Source: Icerya purchasi (taxonomy: Eukaryota; Arthropoda; Insecta; Hemiptera; Monophlebidae). Taken from it: DNA of 64,000 bases. Below the pieces are notes generated by a model. It worked only from the letters and a program-made list of their open reading frames with translations, did not search any database and had not been told where the DNA came from. Where the stretch lies: assembly GCA_039619475.1 (NCBI GenBank), contig CM077115.1, forward strand, positions 158,199,774 through 158,263,773, given 5' to 3'. How positions within the stretch are numbered: the stretch's first letter is position 1; every line of letters starts with the position of its first letter. Shown one piece after another: positions 1-28,400 of this stretch. The position numbers were made by a program, and so were the translations under genes.

Positions 1-850
1 ATTGCATTCAACTATCATAAATCGTGTTTGGAAAAATATATGGCCAGAATGTATAAAAGCTGATGACTCTAAATTTGATTCTTTTTGCGAAATTCGGGAA
101 AAACCATTTTGGCTTTGGCGAATGATCTTGGTTTTGAGGATTTAGAAGAAAATGATGTGATTGATTTGCTAAACGCTCACAGAACATCACTTTCATTCGA
201 GGAATTGATTCAACTTGAAACGGAAGGTGCAATTGATGAAAACCAAGAACCAGAGCCCGCCGTATTAGTGCTGAAATTGGAGCATTTGACGAAGGCACTT
301 TCTTTTTTCCAATAAGAAATAAACATCTTACTTCAAAATGATTCTGACACAGAGCGCAGCGCTAATATGTCTTGAGAAATTAACTCAGTCATTACTTGTT
401 ACAACGAGCTGAAAATAAGGCAAGGCAGACAAAGTTGGACCAATTCTTTAAACTACATCATTTTAGAAGAGCGGACTGATAATGACAGCATATTGCAGCT
501 TACCGATTCCTCGCCGTACATCTCTAACATCAGATTAGAAGTTTACATATATCTTTAATTTTCAATTTTAACAATTTTATATGATACAAATTTATTGCAG
601 ATAATAAATTTAATTTTTAATTGTTTTGAAGTTCTGCTATTTTACGTTATACACCTATGGTTGTTATGTAAAATAAAAAATCCTTTTAGATAAAAAATTG
701 TATCATTTTATAAGAGATTAGAACGGATCCTATTCAGTTTGTATGAATTTGTATTAAAACATTTGATTCGATATACGGCTTTTCGCTTTACGGACAATTT
801 TCCCGGAACCTATCTAAGTATCTAGGCCGTAAAGCGAGGTACGAGTGTAT
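1..850 (+). mobile_element. Tigger/pogo-like DNA transposon, 3' part
   Basis: This is the right-hand part of a pogo-superfamily element; the left part lies outside the window. The transposase remnant (to about 460) is followed by a non-coding tail. The tail ends in two related segments, TTCGCTTTACGG near 782 and CCGTAAAGCGAGG near 826, then ACGAGTGTA at about 850. 'Ctcgctttacggcc' read on the other strand is typical of Tigger termini, so the right TIR probably ends near 850. The exact end is not fixed because the partner TIR is not visible. Confidence 0.65.
2..460 (+). pseudogene. Tigger/pogo transposase C-terminus, frameshifted
   Basis: Reading from base 2 gives a segment with INRVWKNIWPE, the end of the DDE domain in Tigger-type transposases. 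A frameshift near 70-115 moves the frame to one that reads NDVIDLLNAH and EELIQLE, the family's acidic C-terminal helix region. After a stop at 313 further matching pieces follow in other frames (LLQNDSDTERS, then SVITCYNEL, then LDQFFK at about 436-453); LDQFF is a typical closing motif of this family. At least three frame breaks and several stops make it non-functional. It would have bound the element's TIRs and cut DNA in the nucleus. No neighbouring host gene depends on it. Confidence 0.75.
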
Positions 851-2523
851 TCCGAATTATGTACATGTTACACCGAATATTTGAAATTGCCGATTTTGTT
901 AAATAGGCATGAGCTCTACCGAATTCAAAAAATTGGTAAAAATATCATGACACTGTTAATTTTCTTCTCATTCTATTCTTTTTACTAACGGATTGAAGTG
1001 TTGTATTCTCATGACAATTGAGCATCCTTTTTATTTCTGCTGAAAGTTACGTTGAAAGTTTTGGGCTTTTTTCAGCTTGTTCCATTTTCCGCAAAGTTTG
1101 TTGCGATATTACGAGGCATTCTTTTCATATCCCCAATTCGAAGTAATAAATTTCTACTATTCAAATGTTTTCAATTATAAGTTATTTCCGGCAATCCAAT
1201 TAACGATTAAGGTTGAAAGAATTTCAAAATGTTTAAATAAAATATAGAGCAGACAAAAGATGTAAACATCAAATAGTTCACCAAACTTTTTTCATTAATA
1301 GAGGTAAAATTTACGAAAATGAAATATTTAGCTTTGACGAATAAGTAAACACAAACGACTTTTAAAATTGACCGTCTAATAATGCTGTTCCACGATTATT
1401 GTGAAATATCTCTTCATTCAAATTCCGAAGATTTTAGGGCGATTCTGTTTATTTTTTTTCGCATGCAGTACAATTTCATTTTTTTTTCAGTATTCAAACC
1501 TAAAGTTACGAATTTATATTTATTTTTTGCAATTTTAGAGGTAAAAATACTTCTTTTAATACGTTTTAAATAAGAACTTATAAGTACATAACATCGTGGT
1601 TTGTAATTATTTTTGAAAAATAGTAATTTCATTTTTTTTATTTTATTTCTTACCATTAAAATTAACACATATTAAATGCGAAGAACACATTTATCCAGTA
1701 CATCTATTTCTTTTAGAAAATTTATATTCAAGCACTTTAAAAATCGGTATAACGCGGATAATTAAATTCTTGTCCATTTCTAGTATAATTTCATGATTTA
1801 CTTTCAAAATAACTTTAAATAACAAAAACAACATGAGTACCGGCTGAAAAACATTCAAATTGAGGTAAACATTCAATAACACAACTAGATTCTATCTGTT
1901 ATACATATTAGTGGAATTTGCGCCGTGACATGATTGAACCATTTTTTTTTATTTTTTTAAATATGAAGTTACAGAAAGTGAAATTTTTAATTTTACTATT
2001 TTAATTGAATGTTAAGCATTTCACATGAAACAGATGGCCAGAAAATGATGTTTTCTAGCATAGAATTAAATTTTATGTACGATAGATAAAAGAATTTTTG
2101 TTCTCCATCAAACTTTATAATTTCAATGTATCTTTTGGAAATTAATTCAACTCATCTTTAAAGCTATTTAAATAGATATATATAACAAATAATGATCTGC
2201 ACAAAGCATAATAGTCAAAGAAACTAATTACAGATATTACAAAATAACGAAGGGAACAGGAACAATCGTGTTATCGGCAAATGCTATTCATACGTATGTC
2301 GGATGAAGTCTAGCCCGGCATACTAACTAAACGCTAAATACCGGTAGAGAAAAAGCTTATGATAGAATTTGCTCCGATGATTTTAGTGTAATTCTAATAA
2401 AAATAGTTTTCTGTTTTTGCTTTTCGGAAGAATCAACATCATTAATATATATATAATTACCGTGAATAGTTATTATTCACGAACATTTTATTGCATATTA
2501 TAAAAGTATTTAATTATCCAAAC
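851..2523. other. AT-rich stretch upstream of RTCB
   Basis: No gene is visible. Only short chance ORFs occur. The RTCB promoter and any 5' UTR exon should lie here, but I cannot place a TATA box or initiator with confidence in such AT-rich DNA. A small perfect hairpin (CGTGAATA, 5-base loop, TATTCACG) sits at 2461-2481, 43 bases before the RTCB start codon. Confidence 0.5.
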
Positions 2524-20200
<17,677 letters not shown>

Positions 20201-20477
20201 AATGTTGTTTCTTTTTTTATGTATTTATATAATGTATGTGTACATTGAATCGAATTCCGTCTTTTCCGGCCGCTAACCGATCCGCTTCTTCTTCTATTTG
20301 AGTATTAAGCTTCTTTAGATTTTTTAAGATCCTTTTTTCTCTGGTGACAAATACAAACACATCCACAATAAAAACAAAAAAAAAGTTTCTGCTCACCAAG
20401 GACGCGGGTTTCAGTATCTTTGGCGAACCAAAAACCGCTACGTCGTTGCGGAAAGAATTAAAAATTATTAAAATAAA
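20201..20477 (+). promoter_or_regulatory. RTCB 3' UTR and polyadenylation signal
   Basis: The first canonical AATAAA after the RTCB stop codon is at 20472-20477, which would give a 3' UTR of about 290 nt. No coding signal lies between. Inferred from position only. Confidence 0.5.
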
Positions 20478-21081
20478 ACTTTGTTTTATCTAATCCATAT
20501 TTGCCGATTTGTCGCGACATAATATTCTTATTTTATTTTTGTATCTCGTCGTTAGCTGATTTGTCGAATAAAATTACTTGTACATTTTTTAAATTTCTTT
20601 TCACTTTTTCACGTTTTTTTCCCCTGACTAATCGGCAAATGACTAAATCAGGAAAAGAAACACGAAAAACGAAAAGAAATTTTAACATGCCCCGAAACAA
20701 ACATAACATAATCATTAGAAACTTCGAACACTCTATTCTCATATTCCCCAATCTAGCGCAAAACTACCCCGATAATATTGGATTTTGCAAAAGCTTCTCA
20801 CCAATCTATACTGCTCAATTTCGTCGGCGCATCGGCGTACTTCCCTCGCGGATAAATCAAGCAAAAGGCGATGTCCAAGAGAAGCGAAATAAATCAATAT
20901 CACGAAAATTAATTTATAATTTCATCGTCGTAAGATGGCGGTACGCATACCGAATCCATATCAATATCTTCTTCTCCTCAGTCTGTAGATTGATGGATAA
21001 CCTTTATGATTCTCGATCTTAATAACTAAAACTAAACTCAAATTCCCTTTGCTCGGCCATTTTTTTTAGTTAGCATAATAT

Positions 21082-21127
<46 letters not shown>

Positions 21128-21240
21128 ATAGATATTATCAGCATTACTCACACAAAAATGCGCATTTAAAAAACATTTAATACAGTTTATTATTAAGAAC
21201 CGACATTTAACAAACATAAGCTTAAATATAATCATAATAT
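20478..21240. other. Intergenic stretch after RTCB
   Basis: Holds an open frame of 173 codons on the plus strand (20501-21022, no ATG at its head) that resembles no family I know; I do not accept it as a gene. The sequence at 20690-20960 is less AT-rich than its surroundings. A (TA)n tract with TATG interruptions occupies about 21083-21132. Confidence 0.4.
21083..21132. repeat. (TA)n microsatellite
   Basis: About 15 TA units followed by TATGTATA variants. Simple repeat. Confidence 0.9.
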
Positions 21241-22769
21241 GTGATCTGGTCTAGGAAAACCGGGCTGGTGTGCGAAAAAAAGTTTTCGAGATAAACGCGT
21301 TTAAAGTTGAGAGTGGTAGCGCGGTGTTACGTGTTGCTGCGTCAACACTATTCTTCCACTTGTTGTTTCTCAGCACATCTGCCAGATGTTTTGTGACCTT
21401 CTGTATGTAGTGATGATTTTATAAGAAATATTACCCCAGTTAAATCGAACAAATTTCCCTGTAGTTGCTAATTTCTTTATCCGTGAAAGAGATATACTGA
21501 TATTGTTTGTACTTTGGAATCGCGATGTTTGTAATTGCGCGAAATGGTTTTGTATCGTGAATATTAATTAACTGTCCTGATAAAGCTGTTTTAATTTCGA
21601 TAAAGTGAAAAATGTGTTCGGAAGAAGGTGAAGAAGAGCTTAGTAATGCAGAGAAACTCTGACAACTTGGATGATCAACATCAACTTACTCATAACAGTG
21701 ATGAAGAAAATCCAGATGAAATTCGTACTCTCGACTCTTCGAATAATTTAAAATTTTCTCTCCTAGATGCAGAGGAAGACAAAATAGTTTCAAAATTTTG
21801 TGAAGAACTTTGTTGTAATCGAAAATGTAATATTTCAATACCACGAGGTACGATCGAGAAATCGAGAAATAATTTTTTAGAATTAGATAAAGAACAGCAA
21901 GATTCAGTCATATTGAGCCAAATTGAATCAAGTAGAACAAGTAATGTTTTAGATAAGGTTTATGAGGAGATCTGCGGACGAAAAAAATATGGAAAAAGAA
22001 AAGAGGTCGAAACCTGGTATGGTTGGACCACCTACCTGAAGCAATTTTATAAATCTTTAGTAGGAATCACAAGTTTCCACCACTTCAAAATTTCCTCAGT
22101 TGGCATAGCAGCAAAAATTTATGCGAACAGTGACGGTATAAACAAATTTCAATTACTGCTACAACCTATTGATGATAAGGTGCCTGAGAAAATAACTCCA
22201 AAAGGTTTAAATTTAGAACGCCAATGGTACCTTTACAATAACATAAGAAGTTTAGTTTCTGATATCGCTAAAGCTGATACTGTAGCGCCATTACATGAAA
22301 AACCCTTAATTAAAGAACCGAAACGGAAAGTGGATGATAATTTGCCGATATCAGAATCGAAGATGAAAAAACAAAACCAAAACAACCGAAACAAGATAAA
22401 AATAAATCAAAAAAAAACAAAAACAATAAGACTGAAGTGGCCGTGGCAAAGAAAAGAAAAAAAAAACGATGAAAAATACAGTGAACCCACATCCAGAAAC
22501 CTCAACACCGAAGGAAAGAACTCGCAAGAAGTAGTTTCTACTGAATTTTATTGAAACATTGATTATTTTTTTTCTATCGTAGTTTTTCTCTTGTATGTTT
22601 TTTTTCAAGTTCGTATTTTCTTTTAAAACACAATTTGTGAAGAGTGTAATACAGATAGAAATCTGGGGCTTGTTTCATTGAAAAGAGCGTACTTTCTTCT
22701 ATAAGAATAGCCAAAAAAGTGAAAATTGATTTTTGGACACATTAACCCGGTTTTCGTAGACCAGGTCAC
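21241..22769 (+). mobile_element. TIR-bounded DNA transposon, about 1.5 kb (Sola-like?)
   Basis: The left end GTGATCTGGTCTAGGAAAAC (21241) and the right end, read as its complement, GTGACCTGGTCTACGAAAAC (22769 inward), match over about 34 bases with roughly six differences. Both ends are flanked by ATAT (21237-21240 and 22770-22773), consistent with a 4-bp target duplication, though in AT-rich DNA this could be chance. One ORF fills most of the interior. A 4-bp duplication together with a Cys-rich N-terminus recalls the Sola superfamily. This assignment is inference and weak; the transposon nature is firm. Confidence 0.75.
21646..22554 (+). CDS. Transposon-borne protein, 302 aa, Cys-motif N-terminus
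   Basis: The only long ORF within the TIR-bounded element at 21241-22769. The first in-frame ATG is at 21646. A second ATG at 21612 opens another frame that stops after 16 codons, so the true N-terminus is uncertain. Residues about 50-65 carry FCEELCCNRKCN, followed by an FLELDKEQQDSVILSQI segment. This pairing of a short Cys cluster with a 'F..L...EQD..I..QI' helix occurs in a large group of arthropod and cnidarian transposon proteins. The middle lacks a recognisable DDE/DDD catalytic core. Residues about 195-205 (ERQWYLYNNIR) look like the C-terminal part of that group, so the ORF may be an internally deleted transposase still in frame. The last 100 residues are Lys/Asn-rich, with a nuclear-targeting look. 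Function unproven; could also be a DNA-binding accessory protein. Confidence 0.55.
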   Translation: MQRNSDNLDDQHQLTHNSDEENPDEIRTLDSSNNLKFSLLDAEEDKIVSKFCEELCCNRKCNISIPRGTIEKSRNNFLELDKEQQDSVILSQIESSRTSNVLDKVYEEICGRKKYGKRKEVETWYGWTTYLKQFYKSLVGITSFHHFKISSVGIAAKIYANSDGINKFQLLLQPIDDKVPEKITPKGLNLERQWYLYNNIRSLVSDIAKADTVAPLHEKPLIKEPKRKVDDNLPISESKMKKQNQNNRNKIKINQKKTKTIRLKWPWQRKEKKNDEKYSEPTSRNLNTEGKNSQEVVSTEFY

Positions 22770-22773
22770 ATAT

Positions 22774-23818
22774 AAATAATATTTCTACTGGCAGTGTTGA
22801 AATAAGGTTAAGTTTTTAAATAAAAGTTTTCTATGAAGAGATAATTTTAAATACTTGTATATAGTTTTTCTCATATATTCGTCGTCTGTTTACAGACGTT
22901 ATGGCTCCTGCTGAGCTTAGTACTATCTGTTCCTGTCTTTTTTTTGTATTATATTTTGTATTGTTAAGCCTGCTAAATGACTGATTTAATCGGCATATCT
23001 GATTAGTGGCCGTCCTCTTTTGCTATACCCATTTGTCTCTGAATAATTGTTTTCTGTATTTCATCTCTCCGCAAAGAGAGGCCAAAATATTTTATTGAAT
23101 TTCTTTAAATTCTGTATTGTAATCGATCGCCAGCCTTTTTGTTCAACTCTTTTAAAATCAAATCCTTTGTATGCAAAAAGTCATTTTAAACACATTTCTT
23201 TTCTTCTGGACATTATAATTCACAATCCACATTTCTAAGTCATTCATGGCTATAAGAAATATCTTGATCTACCTTATTTTAATTTAATTATTTTACATAC
23301 TGTATTATTAAATAAATTAATATAAGTAAAACATATTCGTCAGTAGTCCCAGTGTTAGATCCTCTTTTATCCAAAAAATGGCCTTCTACCGTAAAAGAAA
23401 GATTAATGACACAATAATAAATCTATGATTAATACTGATTATTTTATTGTTGATTAAAGCAATAACTTTTTATTCGGGCAAATGATTTTAAGATTACCGT
23501 ATGTACTTTTTTTCTGTTTGACTTAACATTGATTTAATTTTCATTGGATTTGGACTGATTTTAAAATTTAAATCCGCAACAGCTACGCAATGTATAAGAA
23601 TTCTTGGAAATAAAATAAAACGTGCAAAACTGCATGCCACTCGCATTATACCTACTTGTAAAGGTGTGTACAAATTAAATCGTCAAAGTTCACAACTAGT
23701 TCTAACAAAACAATTACAGTTATTACTTATATAACTCATCTCAATATGTCATTATGCGCGTGCATGTTTATGTATACAGGTATATATATATATATATATA
23801 ATGTATAAATGTATCTTA
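22774..23818. other. Intergenic, nothing recognised
   Basis: AT-rich DNA with only short chance ORFs. A (TA)n tract lies at about 23779-23801 immediately before the tail of the RTE-like LINE. Confidence 0.5.
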
Positions 23819-24880
23819 TCTTCTTCTTCTTCTTCTCAACCAGAAGGTTGGGGGGTAACATGTCAACGTGTAAGGTATTTTTGCGCCCCGACTAATGTTT
23901 TTACTTCCACGTACGTCCTATTTTCTTTGATGTTATCCATGAACCACCTGCGAGGCCTTCCTCTTTGTATTTTACTTCTTGCTTTGCCTTCTATTAGGTT
24001 AGTAATTCATGTTGAATGACGTATATTGTGTCTTATTGCGGAATTTCGTCTTCTTTCTATTATCTTTAAAATTTCCCGTTCTTTGTGGACTCTGATTAAT
24101 ATTTCGCAGTTCGATATTTTATCGGTCCATTTTATTTTTAGCATTCTTCGCCAGCACCATATTTCTTCAAACGCCTCCAATTTGCATTTGTCCTTTTTCA
24201 GCACGGTCCATGTTTTGCATTCGTATAGAGCAACACTCCAAATGAAGCTCTTTATGAATTGCTTTCTAATGTCTAAAGATATATTCTCGGACAAAGGGAG
24301 GCTTAGTTCTTTGCTGAAGACATTCTTCGCTTGGACTATTCTCTTCCTTATTTCTCGTTCACTTCTGCCGTTATTTGTTATTAAACCGCTCAGATATACA
24401 AATTCTTTTACTCGCTCTAATATTTTTCCATTTACCATTATCTTGAGCTGTCCATTTCCTTTTTTATTGCATCATAACATATTGGTTTTCTTTTCGTTAA
24501 TTTTCATTCCGCATATGGCGTTTAACAGTTTCTTTAAAATTTTAATCGACTTCTGCAGTTTTGGTTCACTTTCCGCAACCAGTGCTATATCACCTGCATA
24601 CCTGATCGTCTTTTATCTCACCCCATTTATGTTTATTCCACCATCATCAATATCTGCAAGGCATTTCAGTGCCTTTTCCACGTATATGTTGAAAAGCAGC
24701 GGTGAAAGGCAACAGCCTTGTCGTACAAGGTCCTTACTTTCGCGCTGGTTTTTTCGTTTATCAGGATTTTTTGATTTTTGTATAATTCTAGTAATATTCT
24801 TCGGTCCCTGAAGTCGATATTCACTTCTTTTAAACATCGAAATATAATTTTCCAGTTAACATTATCAAGTGCCTATTAGC
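23819..24880 (-). pseudogene. RTE-like LINE, RT and C-terminal region
   Basis: Minus-strand 3' end of a non-LTR retrotransposon of the group often annotated as craniofacial-development-protein-2-like endonuclease-reverse transcriptase. In order: VNWKIIFRCLKEV (about 24865), RQGCCLSPLLFNIY (RT motif, about 24720), YAGDIALVAES (about 24605-24575, the YADD box with Asp changed to Gly), VKEFVYLSGLI, then LEAFEEIWCWRRMLKIKW (about 24170). QRGRPRRWFMD closes ORF2 near 23950. Frameshifts separate these parts. The 3' tail is (GAAGAA)n at about 23819-23837, the usual microsatellite tail of this type. The 5' part is missing, as in most LINE copies. Confidence 0.8.
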
Positions 24881-24889
24881 AGTTTGATA

Positions 24890-24943
24890 CATATATCTAT
24901 CCATCTATCTATCTATCTATCTATCTATATATATATATATATT
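24890..24943. repeat. (ATCT)n-(TA)n compound microsatellite
   Basis: Runs of ATCT followed by TA units directly before copy 3 of the AT-flanked repeat. Confidence 0.85.
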
Positions 24944-24946
24944 AAA

Positions 24947-25270
24947 TACAACGTAATTCTTAGGCTACCCCCCATTAGAAAAAATTTCCCAATTTTATGT
25001 AACGTTTGTTATATTTTATAGGATTTTTGTTATTGTTATTTAAATAATGTCACAATTTTATGTAACGAAAAAATGTCTTAATTTTATGTAATGAAAGTTA
25101 AATGTTAGGATAGGATTTTTGTGATTATGTTATTTTTTTGTGTTGATGCCAGTAAGAATTACGTTGTAAATTTTGATAATTTTATACAAAGCATAGAAGA
25201 GAAGGAGACAGAAATGAAATTAAGAGGGATCAAGGGGCAAATGACTGAGTATATATATATATATATATTA
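24947..25270. repeat. AT-flanked repeat, copy 3
   Basis: The perfect 16-bp inverted repeats stand at 24947-24962 (TACAACGTAATTCTTA) and 25153-25168. The outer segment with ATCAAGGGGCAAATGACTGAG ends in (TA)n at about 25250-25270. In orientation it is opposite to copy 1. The interior is 174 bp, without the 25-bp expansion of copy 1. Confidence 0.7.
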
Positions 25271-25272
25271 AT

Positions 25273-25435
25273 TACAACTTAATTCTTAGGCTACCCCCCC
25301 ATTAGAAAAAATGTCCCAATTTTATGTAACGTTTGTTATATTTTATAGGATTTTTGTGATTTTCATATGGACTGATTTAGAATTACATTGTAAATTTTGA
25401 TCATTTTATACAAAGTATAAAAGAAAGAAAGAAAT
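25273..25435. repeat. AT-flanked repeat, copy 4 (internally deleted)
   Basis: Starts at TACAACTTAATTCTTA (25273-25288) and its decayed partner TTTAGAATTACATTGTA ends at 25392, so only about 120 bp remain between the ends. The outer segment continues to TATAAAAGAAAG near 25435 and then breaks off. It follows copy 3 in direct tandem, sharing the (TA)n between them. Confidence 0.65.
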
Positions 25436-28400
25436 TTGTTATCATCATATTTAAACACAACACAAAAGTAACATAAACAATTAATGATCAATATTTTACA
25501 TTTATTGGTATAAGTATCCATTTAACATATTAACGTAATAAAATAACCTATAAATCCCATTACCAATATATCTCGGTTAACAATCGTTTATTTTATTGTA
25601 TATTAATATATATTTCGAAAGCCCGTTGCGTATATCTGAAATAAAATTAACAACAATATCGCAACCTCTTATTATTACAATGCCAGGCCAAGAAACAACA
25701 TTGATGATCAACATTTTTAAATATCTTCCACGGATAAATCAATATTTGAGAGATGTTTTTTTATAATGTTTTATTAATTTTCATTGTTTTCCTTTGTTCC
25801 TTTATTATCGTTTGTAAAAAAAATCGCACGATAAATGTTACATTCATGAATCACTATGCCGAATTAATAATAATTATTCATGTTTGTTTACTGCGTTTTC
25901 TGTATATTTATGTGATGCGCGTGTAAATCAGTATTTATTATTCATTAATTATACAAAACTTTTCAAATAAAAGTCATTTAAATATACCTGTTCTAAATTT
26001 TTCTCAATTTTGAAATGTTAATATTGAGTTGGTGGCAAAAATATTAACCGCGAGTAATAGTAGAAAAGATAGTATATGGAAGAAAAAAGTGTTAGGTAGA
26101 GTGTATAACGAAAGATAGAAGAAGTGGAAAAATATCGATTAATAAACAAAAGTTAGACGGAAAAGAAAAAAAAGATTTTAAAATCGAGAAGACTAGGAAA
26201 TTTATCGTCGGAGAACTGCAAGAAAGAAAATGGTAGTGAAAGATGAAGAATTAGAGAAATGAGAATAAAGGAAAATTAATATTTTAGACGAGCAGTTATA
26301 TAATTCAGTAAGATATGTTGCGGAGAATATGTTGGATAATGATTTTTAGAGAATACTGGAATAGATATATTACAGCGACACCCGTTTATAAATCACTCTG
26401 TGTAATTTGAGTAACTAGTCTGCAATTGAGATCGGATCGAATCTCATCGTTTTCTAGACTGCGTAATGTATTTACGCAAGGTATTTAGCAAGTATTATTG
26501 CATGATATTCTAGAATATAGTGTGTTAAATTGACAATTTAAAAAATTTTATTTCGCGTGTACACGTTATATTCAAAAAGTTGTATTTTTTACTTAATGAA
26601 GTTATATATACGTAAAATATAAATACCGTCAGTTGGATAAAAAAAAGTTCACGTACATAATGAATCATATGTATTTGAATTTAAATGGGAGTTTTAAAAA
26701 TGGCCGTTGTTTAAAAGCAATGTAAGTAACCGAAAATTTTGAATTTAATTCTTATTTCGATAACCTAATAGACATAGACTGAAATTTTGGTTATTTACCT
26801 CTTATGTATTTTTAGACATTAGTAATTAAAAGTAATTATAGTTATAGTTATTTTTGTCACTTGAAAAGATAAAAATGTTATTCCGACTTTATTAACACTT
26901 TTTTACTTATTCTTGCAACGGTAACGAATAGCTTAACAATTTAAATGTAACACGGCAAATGTTTAACGAACCGTATTGGTAGTTGTCATAATGGTGTAAA
27001 TTCTAAGTATCAATTGAAATAATAATAATAATAATGAAAAAAAAATGCAATTAATATTTTTTAAAAAAAACGTGTGGGAATCGTTGCACTTTGGTTAAAA
27101 ATCATTTGCTTTAAACTTTACTCCACTGCAGTGTTTCATGATGTTCAAGTAACACTACTGTTGCGTGTACGGTGATTTCTTTAGCGCGGGGATTCCTGAA
27201 AAATATGGGTCGAGAATTAATTTTTGATCGTTTACGTAAGCACAGTTATGTAAAAAATGAATTCGGATATGTAAAATATCAATATTTATTGGGAAATATT
27301 TACAGGTCTTTTCAAAAATTACGAAATTTACACGGAGACGCCGCTGCGTGTGATAAGATCGCGATTTAAATTAAAGTTTAGTAAATAGCAAGCAATTAGA
27401 GCTAGACATCTGGTCAGGGGAAAACGCTCTTTGATATGTTTTTAAGTGTTACTGGTTTTTAGTTTATTTCCGTCATTAAAAAAGTATTTATCCGTAATTA
27501 TTGTTAAAAAATGTAAATTAGGAAAAGAAGTTGGTGGAATTCGGCAATAACTTCGAAATTGTAAACATTAAACTATGTGCGATTATTACTGTAAACCATT
27601 TTAGCTTTTTTATCGTTAATTTCATAGTGAATCTCTTTTAGCGCGATAATGTACACCTTTCTAGTTTCAAAAAGAAATCCTGTTTAATTGTCATCGACCG
27701 AATTTTCTACTGTGTAAATTCTGCCATCGCCGTGTAATTAAACGCAATTTCAATTATTAATTTTTTTGTGAAACGGAAATTTTGTATTATATATGTGTGA
27801 AATGAGAGGGTGCGGTTAAAATTCAAAATCTTTAAGTTTTCCTCCTTTTGGCTAAATTAAAAACGGGTAAGCATTGGTCATTAGGAATAGACCTTAATTA
27901 AAGAAAGTAAATCATTATTCTTAACTAATTTTATTATCTGCGTGCCTAATTTCTGTTATACTCGCCGTGAGGCACATTTCCTATCTATCTGTGCGAGACG
28001 CATTCGATACATATATCGACCAAGTTTTCGAATAAAAAATAGGCACTATATATGTAGATCAAGTTTATCCTGGAAGAGAAAACGAACAGAAGACGATTTG
28101 TCAATTTTGAACCTTCCACTTTTCTCCCGAGAAAATATGTAGTCTCCATCATATTTAATTGTTGTTTAAACTAATATTAAAATTTAGTATATTTTTGAAA
28201 ATTTATTTTTCCTCATCCACACATAACATATTTTCTATTGGTTTCACAGTTTTCTATTTAATAAATGCGCCTTTATACAATATGATTTTTCAGATTGTTT
28301 ACTTATATTAATGTAAATAAGAAAAACTAATTTATTTCGATACTTTAACAACTCACGTTTTATACAAAAATAGAAAAATTTATAAACTCTGAGAACGGAA

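Noticed and set aside
20501..21022. Open frame of 173 codons on the plus strand after RTCB
   Set aside because: No ATG at its head, no domain or family pattern, odd mixture of Phe/Ser-rich and basic parts as expected from chance in AT-rich DNA.
24026..24811. Plus-strand open frame of 261 codons
   Set aside because: It is the shadow of the minus-strand RTE-like RT remnant, whose motifs (RQGC, WCWRRM) are unmistakable.
27172..27369. 65-codon ORF with mixed composition
   Set aside because: No ATG, no family likeness, no splice context.
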